Source: an uncultured Clostridia bacterium
GTDB lineage: Bacteria; Bacillota; Clostridia; Oscillospirales; Acutalibacteraceae
Direction: 5' to 3'
Assembly (NCBI GenBank): GCA_937884975.1
Contig: CAKZZS010000004.1
Span: forward strand, 1-13,529
DNA length: 13,529 bases
A program made the position numbers and the translations under genes. Positions 8,029-13,529 of this stretch are shown one piece after another. Under the pieces are notes generated by a model, which was not told the DNA's origin, searched no databases, and saw only the letters and a list, made by a program, of their open reading frames with translations. Numbering within the stretch: position 1 is the first letter of the stretch; each line of letters begins with the position of its first letter.

Positions 8029-8060
8029 AAATCCGACAGTTTTTTCTGTCGGATTTTTTT
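8029..8060 (+). terminator. Intrinsic terminator closing the polysaccharide operon
   Basis: AAATCCGACAG (8029-8039), a six-T loop (8040-8045) and CTGTCGGATTT (8046-8056) make an 11-bp perfect stem. A T run extends to 8060. It lies 22 nt after the stop of the GtrII-like gene, so it should insulate the hydrogenase operon from polysaccharide transcription. Confidence 0.93.
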
Positions 8061-8152
8061 GTTGCTGTCCGCTTTGTTAAAAAAATATCATTTTATACAA
8101 AAAAACTTCCTTTCTTTCAACCTTTTTCCACATATTATTTGTTAAAATGTGT

Positions 8153-8180
8153 TTGCAAAAGTGAGGAATTGTGTTATTAT
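8153..8180 (+). promoter_or_regulatory. Likely sigma-A promoter of the hydrogenase operon
   Basis: TTGCAA (8153-8158) and TATTAT (8175-8180) with a 16-nt spacer form the best -35/-10 pair in the 281-nt gap between operons. Transcription would start near 8187, giving a leader of about 100 nt. The -35 box lies in the palindrome TTTGCAAA (8152-8159), which could be chance. Confidence 0.55.
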
Positions 8181-8186
8181 AGTATG

Positions 8187-8287
8187 TGGTTAATACTGAC
8201 TCTGGGGCAGTGCGTGAAAGCGCAGTCCGATTTTTACGCGCTCTCCAAAAGTGTTAATATAAAAAACTATCGAGGTGGATTGTATCA
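8187..8287 (+). other. 5' leader of the hydrogenase operon
   Basis: About 100 nt from the inferred transcription start to the hndA start codon. It contains only a small hairpin, TGCG (8211-8214) with CGCA (8221-8224), and a competing GACT/AGTC pairing (8198-8201 with 8224-8227). I recognise no riboswitch class. The last part is A/T rich and ends in a strong GAGGTGG ribosome site (8272-8278), 9 nt before the ATG. Confidence 0.35.
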
Positions 8288-8785
8288 ATGCAAAAGAAAA
8301 TCAGTTCCCTTCCCTTTAAGGGCACTGCCGAACAGGCAGAGCAGCTTAAGGCTGTAATTGAAGAAAACAAGAGCGACAAGAGCCGCCTTATGGCAGTTAT
8401 GCAGAAGGCTCAGGATATCTACGGCTATCTTCCCATGGAGGTTCAGCAGATGATAGCTGACGGAATGGATGTTCCGCTTGAAAAGGTATTCGGCGTTGCT
8501 TCCTTTTATGCTCAGTTCTCACTTTCTCCCAAGGGCCAGTACAATATCTCTGTCTGCCTTGGCACAGCGTGCTATGTAAAGGGCGCCCAGAAGATTATTG
8601 ACACTCTTAAAGAGAAGCTTGCTATTGACGTTGACGAGTGTACTGCCGACGGTAAGTTTTCGCTCAACGCCTGCCGTTGCATAGGCGCGTGCGGACTCGG
8701 TCCCGTTCTCACGGTCAACGACGAGGTTTACGGAAAGCTCACCGGCGATGATATCCCCGGAATTATTGCGAAATACAACGCATAA
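8288..8785 (+). CDS. hndA: NAD-linked [FeFe] hydrogenase subunit, NuoE-like [2Fe-2S] protein (HndA/HydC)
   Basis: A 165-residue, normal-length NuoE/24-kDa-type protein. A helical N-terminal part holds the family motif Q-D-I-Y-G-Y-L-P (42-49) and V-F-G-V-A-S-F-Y (67-74). The C-terminal thioredoxin-like domain carries the four [2Fe-2S] ligands C90, C95, C131 and C135 (C-L-G-T-A-C and C-I-G-A-C-G-L-G-P). It would pass electrons between the FMN subunit and the catalytic subunit of a soluble cytoplasmic hydrogenase. It is called hndA by match to the HndABCD set; hydC is the equivalent Thermotoga/acetogen name. GAGGTGG at 8272-8278 fixes the start. It heads the operon, yet its partners HndB and HndC come only after six other genes. 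A NuoE-like partner of formate dehydrogenase is the alternative, made unlikely by the HndB/HndC pair downstream. Confidence 0.93.
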   Translation: MQKKISSLPFKGTAEQAEQLKAVIEENKSDKSRLMAVMQKAQDIYGYLPMEVQQMIADGMDVPLEKVFGVASFYAQFSLSPKGQYNISVCLGTACYVKGAQKIIDTLKEKLAIDVDECTADGKFSLNACRCIGACGLGPVLTVNDEVYGKLTGDDIPGIIAKYNA

Positions 8786-8800
8786 TCAGAAGGAATTGTT

Positions 8801-9160
8801 ATGAAGATTAAAACAATGCAGGAGCTGCTCGAGGCAAGGGTGGTTTGCTGTGAAGAAAATCTTGACCGCCAGGTTTACTCAGCCTGCGGTTGCGACCTGA
8901 TGAGCGACGTCCTCGCCTATGTCAAGGACCAGGCTGCCTTGCTTACGGGACTTGTCAACCCCCAGGTTGTCCGCACTGCCGAAATGATGGATATGATTTG
9001 TATCATCTTTGTCCGTTCAAAACAGCCGTCGGATGAAATAATCGAGATGGCAAGGGAGCACGGAATTGTCGTAATGTGCACTGAAAAGCGCCTTTATGAC
9101 GCCTGCGGAATTCTCTATTCCAACGGACTTGTAGGCTCTGCCACAAAGGTAAACAGATGA
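8801..9160 (+). CDS. DRTGG-domain protein 1, hydrogenase-operon associated
   Basis: A 119-residue protein made of little more than one DRTGG-like domain. This domain is found in some phosphotransacetylases and CBS-domain proteins and is thought to bind a ligand or mediate regulation. Recognisable are the block D-L-M-S-D-V-L-A-Y-V-K (32-42), L-L-T-G-L-V-N-P-Q-V-V-R-T-A-E-M-M-D (47-64) and a later A-R-E-H-G-I-V-V. It is cysteine rich near the N-terminus (C16, C17, C29, C31), which could allow metal or redox chemistry; that is inference. There is no catalytic motif or membrane segment. AGAAGGA lies before the ATG, 15 nt after hndA. Its stop overlaps the start of the ATPase gene as ATGA. Function is unknown, but the context ties it to hydrogenase signalling. 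Confidence 0.78.
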   Translation: MKIKTMQELLEARVVCCEENLDRQVYSACGCDLMSDVLAYVKDQAALLTGLVNPQVVRTAEMMDMICIIFVRSKQPSDEIIEMAREHGIVVMCTEKRLYDACGILYSNGLVGSATKVNR

Positions 9161-9579
9161 GCGACGAATTAGTTTTTCATTTCGATATTGACGGCGAGGA
9201 TTTCACCTCGGCAGGTCAGGCAAGCGTACAAATCAAAAAGAATTTAAGGCAGTTAGGTCTTTCATCCGAAATCATCCGCCGTGTATCCATAGCGATGTAT
9301 GAGGGTGAAATCAATATGGTTGTTCACGCAAGAGGCGGTGTGGCGGACGTAACCGTGCGTGAGGACGGTATTGAAATAAAGCTTGTCGATAACGGCCCGG
9401 GCATTGAAAACATTGAACAGGCTATGCAGGAGGGCTTCTCCACGGCAAGCGATGAGGTCCGTTCCTTAGGCTTCGGCGCAGGAATGGGACTTCCCAATAT
9501 GAAGCGTTATACCGACGAAATGCAAATCGACTCGACAGTCGGCGTCGGCACAACCGTAATTATGAAAGTAAATTTTTAG
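9157..9579 (+). CDS. RsbW-like GHKL ATPase (anti-sigma/serine kinase type)
   Basis: A 140-residue stand-alone HATPase_c domain of the RsbW/SpoIIAB kind. The N-box is M-Y-E-G-E-I-N-M-V-V-H-A (E49, N53, H57), the G1 box is D-N-G-P-G-I (78-83), and the ATP lid/G2 box is G-F-G-A-G-M-G-L-P-N-M-K-R (105-117). RsbW proteins phosphorylate a serine or threonine on an anti-sigma antagonist or hold a sigma factor. No STAS-domain antagonist or sigma factor gene is in the window, so the target is unknown. The four-base ATGA overlap with the DRTGG gene implies translational coupling, and the next gene encodes the hydrogenase-like sensor. The likely role is to pass on the state of that sensor. The family call is firm; the role is inferred. 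Confidence 0.88.
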   Translation: MSDELVFHFDIDGEDFTSAGQASVQIKKNLRQLGLSSEIIRRVSIAMYEGEINMVVHARGGVADVTVREDGIEIKLVDNGPGIENIEQAMQEGFSTASDEVRSLGFGAGMGLPNMKRYTDEMQIDSTVGVGTTVIMKVNF

Positions 9580-9593
9580 TAGTGTGATTTTTT

Positions 9594-10853
9594 ATGCATA
9601 CCTATGAGCATTCGGTCCTTTTAGACAGGGCAAAATGCACGGGCTGTACAACGTGCCTTAAGCACTGCCCGACAGAGGCAATAAGAATAAAAAACGGCCA
9701 CGCTGTAATCAATGATACAAGATGTATCGACTGCGGCGAGTGTATCCGTATGTGCCCTCACAATGCTAAAAAGGCGGTCTGCGACAAGCTTGAGGATATG
9801 AAGCGCTTTAAGTTTAAAATTGCGCTTCCGGCTCCTACGCTTTACGGTCAGTTTGATAATCTTGACGACGTCGACTATGTTCTTGACGGACTATTGAGAA
9901 TCGGCTTTGACGATGTGTTTGAGGTGTCGAAGGCGGCTGAGCTCGTTTCGGCTTACACCCGTCTTTACCTTAAAACCTATGGCGTTAAAAAGCCCGTAAT
10001 CAGTTCCGCGTGCCCCGTCGTAGTAAGACTTATTGAGCTTCGTTTCCCGTCGCTTAATGACCATATTATGCACATGCTCCCTCCCATGGAGGTTGCCGCG
10101 CGCCTTGCAAAGGAAAGGGCGAAGAAGCTTCACCCCGAGCTTAAAGATGAGGAAATCGGCGTTTGCTTTATTTCTCCCTGCCCTGCGAAGGTAAGCTACG
10201 TTAAAAACGGCTTTGCGGATTATAAAAGCTATGTTGACTGCGTTGTTTCAATAAGCGACGTCTATTTCAGGCTTATAAACGAAATGTCGCAGGATAATGA
10301 AATAAAATCACTTTGTGAATCGGGAATTATCGGTATCGGCTGGGCGTCCTCGGGCGGAGAAGCGAGCGCAATTTTCAATGAAAATTTCCTTGCTGCGGAC
10401 GGTATCGAAAATGTAATAAGGGTTCTTGACCAGGTGGAAAATGGAAATATTCCGTCGCTTGAGTTTATTGAGCTTAATGCCTGCCCCGGCGGTTGCGTGG
10501 GCGGAGTTATGGCAATGCAGAACCCGTTTATTGCAAAGGCAAGACTTCAATCCTTAAGAAGGTATCTTCCCGTTTCCCAGAATTTCCTTGAAAAGGAAGA
10601 GACGAACTATATTCCCGAGGGTTACCTGTTTAACGAGCTGCCCGAATATCACCCGATTACAAGACTTTCGGACAACATTGTTCAGTCAATGCGTATGATG
10701 GCGGATATTCAGTCATTAAGGGAGACGCTTCCCGGTATTGACTGCGGCGCGTGCGGCGCCCCGAGCTGCAGAGCGTTTGCCGAGGATGTTGTCAGAGGCA
10801 AGGCTGAACCTACGGGCTGCAGACTCCTTCACAACAAGGGGGAGGAAAAATGA
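9594..10853 (+). CDS. HydS-like putative sensory [FeFe]-hydrogenase-domain protein
   Basis: A 419-residue iron-sulfur protein with three parts. (1) Two ferredoxin [4Fe-4S] motifs: C15/C18/C21/C25 and C44/C47/C50/C54. (2) A hydrogenase large-subunit domain (about 73-330) with L1 S-S-A-C-P (C140), L2 S-P-C-P-A-K (C196, K199) and L3 N-A-C-P-G-G-C (C297, C301), so all four H-cluster ligands are kept. (3) A C-terminal Fes-type motif C384/C387/C392/C409. By alignment to the Clostridium pasteurianum enzyme, the proton-shuttle Cys299 is Ala139, and Met353 and Met497 are Ser194 and Asn295. Such changes mark slow, sensor-type (HydS, group C/D) proteins rather than turnover enzymes. Described HydS proteins end in a PAS domain; none is seen here. 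Start ATG 9594 has only a weak ribosome site. It probably senses H2 or ferredoxin redox state for the neighbouring ATPases. Confidence 0.87.
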   Translation: MHTYEHSVLLDRAKCTGCTTCLKHCPTEAIRIKNGHAVINDTRCIDCGECIRMCPHNAKKAVCDKLEDMKRFKFKIALPAPTLYGQFDNLDDVDYVLDGLLRIGFDDVFEVSKAAELVSAYTRLYLKTYGVKKPVISSACPVVVRLIELRFPSLNDHIMHMLPPMEVAARLAKERAKKLHPELKDEEIGVCFISPCPAKVSYVKNGFADYKSYVDCVVSISDVYFRLINEMSQDNEIKSLCESGIIGIGWASSGGEASAIFNENFLAADGIENVIRVLDQVENGNIPSLEFIELNACPGGCVGGVMAMQNPFIAKARLQSLRRYLPVSQNFLEKEETNYIPEGYLFNELPEYHPITRLSDNIVQSMRMMADIQSLRETLPGIDCGACGAPSCRAFAEDVVRGKAEPTGCRLLHNKGEEK

Positions 10854-11176
10854 CTGTAAAAGAGCTTAAAGAGCAATGCTCGTTTGACGTTATCTGTATG
10901 CCCGACGGCGAAAGAGAGATTTGCGGCTGCTATATCGGCGACCTTTTGAGTTGGGTTATGGGCAGAGCGCAGGAGGACAACGCGTGGATTACGATTATGT
11001 CGAATATCAACGTTGTTGCGGTTGCTTCCCTTTCGGATGTGTCCTGCGTAGTACTTGCAGAGGGCGTAACGCTTGACGACGAGGTGAAGAATACCGCCGA
11101 GCAGAAGGGAATTAACGTTCTTTGTTCGAAGGAGCCTATTTTTGAAACAGCGTTGAAAATTTCAGGTAATGTCTGA
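10850..11176 (+). CDS. DRTGG-domain protein 2, hydrogenase-operon associated
   Basis: A 108-residue relative of the first DRTGG protein, too divergent to be a recent duplicate. Its best blocks are G-D-L-L-S-W-V-M-G-R-A (29-39), W-I-T-I-M-S-N-I-N-V-V-A-V-A (46-59) and V-V-L-A-E-G-V (66-72). The order (motif, beta strand, alpha/beta turn, G-I-N-V-L) matches the first protein, so the two may form a heterodimer. No catalytic residues are apparent. A very strong GGGGGAGG-like ribosome site lies in the end of the hydS-like gene, which it overlaps by ATGA. It in turn shares one base with the PHP gene (TGATG). Role unknown; a ligand-binding regulatory subunit is the best guess. Confidence 0.75.
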   Translation: MTVKELKEQCSFDVICMPDGEREICGCYIGDLLSWVMGRAQEDNAWITIMSNINVVAVASLSDVSCVVLAEGVTLDDEVKNTAEQKGINVLCSKEPIFETALKISGNV

Positions 11177-11907
11177 TGAACAGATACTATTACGATTTTC
11201 ATTTGCATTCCTGCCTTTCACCCTGCGGTGATGACGACAACACGCCGAATAATATTGCAGGAATGGCAACCCTTTTAGGGCTTAATATTATCGCTCTTAC
11301 CGACCATAATACCTGTAAAAACTGCCCTGCATTTTTTCAGGCGGCGAAGCGCTACGGGATTATCCCCGTTGCAGGAATGGAGCTTACAACAAGCGAGGAT
11401 ATCCACGTCGTATGCCTTTTTGAAAACCTTGAAGACGCTATGGCGTTTGACGGGGAAATTGACAAAAGGCGTATAAAGATAAAAAACAGAACCGATATTT
11501 TCGGCAACCAATTTGTTCTTGACGGTGAGGATAACGTAATCGGCGAGGACGAATTCCTTTTGTCGAACGCCACCACGGTTTCGCTTGACGAAGCGCCCGA
11601 TATCGTAAAAAAATATAACGGAATCTGTTATCCTGCGCATATCGACAGACAGTCAAACGGCGTTATAGCGGTGCTCGGAACGTTTCCGGAAACTCCGCAT
11701 TTTGACATAGTTGAAATAAACAGAAAAGAAAAAAAGGATGAATACGTCAAAAAGTATTCTCTTGAAGATAAAAGGGTTATTGTCAGCTCCGACGCTCACA
11801 TTTTGACGGATATGCGTGAGCACGAAAATTATTTTGAAATTGAGGACGAGCCCTATTCGTCGGCGCTGGTGCGTCATAATTTGTTTGAGATATTAAGAAA
11901 GAAATGA
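11176..11907 (+). CDS. PHP-domain metal-dependent phosphoesterase
   Basis: A 243-residue cytoplasmic PHP (polymerase and histidinol phosphatase) domain protein with a complete set of metal-ligand motifs: D-F-H-L-H (H9, H11), T-D-H-N-T (D43, H44), E69 in G-M-E-L, H77, H155 in P-A-H-I-D, and S-D-A-H (D206, H208). This three-metal site hydrolyses phosphoesters in known relatives, such as nucleoside 3',5'-bisphosphate phosphatases, histidinol phosphatase and tyrosine-protein phosphatases. Nothing in the sequence names the substrate. An unusual cysteine set near the active site (C13, C17, C47, C50) could bind iron or sense redox. It overlaps the previous gene by one base and the next by four. In a module with two ATPases of kinase type, a protein phosphatase role is an attractive inference. 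Confidence 0.88.
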   Translation: MNRYYYDFHLHSCLSPCGDDDNTPNNIAGMATLLGLNIIALTDHNTCKNCPAFFQAAKRYGIIPVAGMELTTSEDIHVVCLFENLEDAMAFDGEIDKRRIKIKNRTDIFGNQFVLDGEDNVIGEDEFLLSNATTVSLDEAPDIVKKYNGICYPAHIDRQSNGVIAVLGTFPETPHFDIVEINRKEKKDEYVKKYSLEDKRVIVSSDAHILTDMREHENYFEIEDEPYSSALVRHNLFEILRKK

Positions 11908-12446
11908 AGGAATTATCACTCAATATTCTTGACGTGACTGAAAACTCGGTCAAGGCAGGAGCAACACTTACCGAAATCCTGCTCGAAGAAACGGAAAACG
12001 AGTTGACAATAAAAATAGCCGATGACGGCTGCGGTATGGATGAGGAAACCGTAAAAAGCGTTGTTGACCCGTTTTACACCACGAGGACAACAAGAAAGGT
12101 CGGACTTGGCGTTCCGCTTCTGAAAATGGCGGCTGAACAGACGGACGGCAGCTTTTCGGTTCAGTCAAGCGTCAAGGAAGAAAATCACGGCACTGTTGTG
12201 ACGGCGGTTTTCAATAAAAATCACCTTGATTTTACGCCTCTGGGCGATGTTGTTTCTACGCTTACGACCCTTATTCAGGGACATCCCGATACGGATTTTT
12301 ATTTCTCTCATAAGAAGGCTGGAGGCGTTGTTACACTCGACACGCGTGAAATAAGACAGGTGCTTGAGGGAGTTCCCCTTAACAGTTACGAGGTTATTAA
12401 ATGGATTGAAGAATATTTAAAAGAACAGTATTCTTTAATCGTTTAA
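11904..12446 (+). CDS. Stand-alone histidine-kinase-type ATPase (GHKL) without phosphoacceptor domain
   Basis: A 180-residue protein that begins directly with the catalytic ATPase fold of histidine kinases. N-box L-N-I-L-D-V-T-E-N-S (6-15, N14), G1 box D-D-G-C-G-M (40-45), F-box D-P-F-Y-T-T-R (55-61), G2 box G-L-G-V-P (67-71). There is no dimerisation/H-box domain, no sensor domain and no membrane segment. The C-terminal 70 residues (about 110-180) form an extra domain, with a D-T-R-E-I-R stretch near 146-151, that I do not recognise. It could phosphorylate a partner in trans, bind it, or act as a nucleotide switch. ATGA overlap couples it to the PHP gene. A 30-nt gap follows before hndB. The ATPase call is firm; kinase activity is inferred. 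Confidence 0.86.
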   Translation: MKELSLNILDVTENSVKAGATLTEILLEETENELTIKIADDGCGMDEETVKSVVDPFYTTRTTRKVGLGVPLLKMAAEQTDGSFSVQSSVKEENHGTVVTAVFNKNHLDFTPLGDVVSTLTTLIQGHPDTDFYFSHKKAGGVVTLDTREIRQVLEGVPLNSYEVIKWIEEYLKEQYSLIV

Positions 12447-12476
12447 ATATGTAAATCTTTGGAAAGGATGATATAA

Positions 12477-12857
12477 ATGAAATCATTGGCTGAACTTCAG
12501 GCAATAAGAGAAAAAATGAAGGACAAGGTTGTTCTTCGCGAGGATTCGGGCGATATCCGCGTTGTTGTCGGTATGGCTACCTGCGGAATTGCTGCAGGCG
12601 CTCGTCCCGTCCTTAACACCTTTGTTGAAGAGGTAAACAACCACGGCCTTGCAAGTAAGGTTACCGTCTCCCAGACAGGCTGTATAGGCATCTGTCAGTT
12701 TGAACCCGTTGTTGAGGTTTACGAGGCAGGAAAAGAAAAGGTAACCTATGTAAGAATGACTGCCGAAAAGGCAAAGGAAGTTGTTGAAAAGCATCTTAAG
12801 AGCGGCAAGGTAATTGCCGAGTATACAATAACAAACGATAGGTTAATCGGAGGTTAA
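12477..12857 (+). CDS. hndB: [FeFe] hydrogenase subunit HndB, thioredoxin-like (2Fe-2S) ferredoxin type
   Basis: A 126-residue thioredoxin-like ferredoxin that fits HndB of the NAD(P)-reducing HndABCD hydrogenase. Core motifs: A-T-C-G-I-A-A-G-A (34-42), with C36, and Q-T-G-C-I-G-I-C (66-73), with C69 and C73. These are the only three cysteines, one short of the usual four [2Fe-2S] ligands of this fold, so either a non-cysteine ligand is used or the cluster is absent. The N-terminal helix (S-L-A-E-L-Q-A-I-R-E-K) is typical for HndB. GGAAAGGA upstream of ATG 12477 supports the start. It precedes hndC by 5 nt, the usual order. It would sit in the electron chain or bridge subunits of the soluble complex. 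Confidence 0.88.
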   Translation: MKSLAELQAIREKMKDKVVLREDSGDIRVVVGMATCGIAAGARPVLNTFVEEVNNHGLASKVTVSQTGCIGICQFEPVVEVYEAGKEKVTYVRMTAEKAKEVVEKHLKSGKVIAEYTITNDRLIGG

Positions 12858-12862
12858 AAACT

Positions 12863-13529
12863 ATGATTCGTTCACATGTACTTATCTGCGGCGGTACAGG
12901 CTGTACCTCGTCGGGAAGTAAGGCGATTCAGCAGGCTTTTGTCGATGAGCTTGCGGCTGCCGGACTTTCAGACGAAATCAAGCTTGTCCAGACAGGCTGC
13001 TTCGGACTTTGCGCATTGGGTCCGGTTGTCATTGTTCATCCCGACGGAACATTCTACAGCCAGGTTACTCCCGGTGACGTAAAGGAAATCGTAAACGAGC
13101 ATCTTCTCAAGGGACGCGTTGTTGAGCGTCTTGTTTACGATGAAGCAACAAATCCCACTCATGAGATTATGAGCGGTAACGTTTCTCTTAACGATACCGA
13201 TTTCTATAAGGCTCAGCACCGTGTAGCTCTTCGTAACTGCGGCGTAATTGACCCTGAAAACATTGACGAGTATATCGCAATGGACGGTTACGCAGCTCTC
13301 GGTAAGGCTCTTACAGAAATGACTCCCGATGAGGTTATTCAGTGCATAAAGGATTCGGGTCTTCGCGGACGCGGCGGCGGCGGCTTCCCCACGGGTGTAA
13401 AATGGTCGCTTTGCGCTCCGAATAAGGCTGACCAGAAATACGTTGTATGTAATGCCGACGAGGGCGACCCCGGCGCATTTATGGACCGTTCCGTTCTTGA
13501 GGGCGATCCGCACTGCATTATTGAAGCAA
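12863..13529 (+). CDS. hndC: NADH-binding flavoprotein subunit HndC/HydB (NuoF-like), 5' part
   Basis: The first 222 codons of a NuoF-like subunit; the frame is open at the window edge. It starts at ATG 12863 with a GGAGG site at 12848-12853. An N-terminal thioredoxin-like [2Fe-2S] domain has C9, C14, C46 and C50 (Q-T-G-C-F-G-L-C). The 51-kDa FMN/NAD domain then begins: G-R-G-G-G-G-F-P-T-G (169-178) is the FMN/NADH loop and N-A-D-E-G-D-P-G-A-F-M-D-R (197-209) follows. The remaining FMN domain, SLBB and [4Fe-4S] parts should lie beyond the edge; full family members are about 600 residues. This is the site of NAD(H) reaction and, in bifurcating enzymes of this type, the probable site of bifurcation. 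The catalytic hydA/hndD gene is expected next. Confidence 0.93.
   Translation, partial: MIRSHVLICGGTGCTSSGSKAIQQAFVDELAAAGLSDEIKLVQTGCFGLCALGPVVIVHPDGTFYSQVTPGDVKEIVNEHLLKGRVVERLVYDEATNPTHEIMSGNVSLNDTDFYKAQHRVALRNCGVIDPENIDEYIAMDGYAALGKALTEMTPDEVIQCIKDSGLRGRGGGGFPTGVKWSLCAPNKADQKYVVCNADEGDPGAFMDRSVLEGDPHCIIEA

Noticed and set aside
8139..8156. Rex-type operator (TTGTTAA-N4-TTAACAA) near the hydrogenase promoter
   Set aside because: Only the left half-site is good; the right half reads TGTTTGC instead of TTAACAA. Rex control of clostridial hydrogenases is plausible, but the sequence does not show a full site.
8232..8260. Second promoter with TTAATAT as -10, closer to hndA
   Set aside because: No acceptable -35 box 16-18 nt upstream; the A/T-rich stretch is better explained as an unstructured ribosome-loading region.
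8139..8357. Small + strand open frame of 72 codons running across the hydrogenase leader into hndA
   Set aside because: It covers the promoter, has no ribosome site and overlaps the clear hndA start in another frame; the residues match no family.
12968..13513. Antisense open frame of 181 codons opposite hndC
   Set aside because: Lies wholly opposite conserved NuoF-like coding sequence and lacks any recognisable motif.
1..13529. CRISPR arrays, tRNA or rRNA genes, phage attachment sites
   Set aside because: No regularly spaced direct repeats, cloverleaf-like sequence, rRNA-like sequence or integrase was seen on either strand.

Overview
The window reads as a moderate-GC clostridial (Firmicutes/Bacillota) chromosome, most likely an anaerobic gut-type member of the Ruminococcaceae/Oscillospiraceae sphere. 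Pointers are the strong AGGAGG-like ribosome sites, a T-rich intrinsic terminator, an NAD-linked multi-subunit [FeFe]-hydrogenase locus and a YfhO-type membrane protein. The taxonomic guess is inference. Every convincing gene is on the + strand.

Region 1 (1-441) holds the 3' part of a REP-associated, IS200-like Y1 transposase gene, broken by an in-frame TAA. Three REP-like palindromes share one layout (8-bp arms, 3-nt loop). Two lie inside the transposase reading frame itself, and the third lies just downstream with a different arm sequence.

Region 2 (442-8060) is a tight, translationally coupled surface-polysaccharide operon: a YfhO-family membrane protein, a Wzx-like flippase, a divergent UDP-GlcNAc 2-epimerase-like protein, a family-2 glycosyltransferase and a GtrII-like membrane glucosyltransferase. 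Together they would prepare a sugar nucleotide, build a lipid-linked glycan, flip it and decorate it outside the membrane. No initiating sugar-phosphate transferase or polymerase is seen, so the locus probably extends upstream. It ends at a good intrinsic terminator (8029-8060).

Region 3 (8061-13529, running off the right edge) starts with a promoter and a leader of about 100 nt. It then encodes the accessory subunits of an HndABCD/HydABC-type NAD-linked, probably electron-bifurcating [FeFe] hydrogenase: HndA, HndB and the first 222 codons of HndC. The catalytic HndD/HydA is expected past the edge. Six overlapping or near-touching genes sit between hndA and hndB: DRTGG protein, RsbW-like ATPase, HydS-like [FeFe]-hydrogenase-domain protein, second DRTGG protein, PHP phosphoesterase and histidine-kinase-type ATPase. 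The hydrogenase-like protein keeps all four H-cluster cysteine ligands, but the proton-shuttle cysteine is alanine and there is no PAS domain. This looks like an H2/redox-sensing signalling module built into the hydrogenase operon, and it is the most interesting part of the window. Each component family is known; how they work together is, as far as I know, not established.
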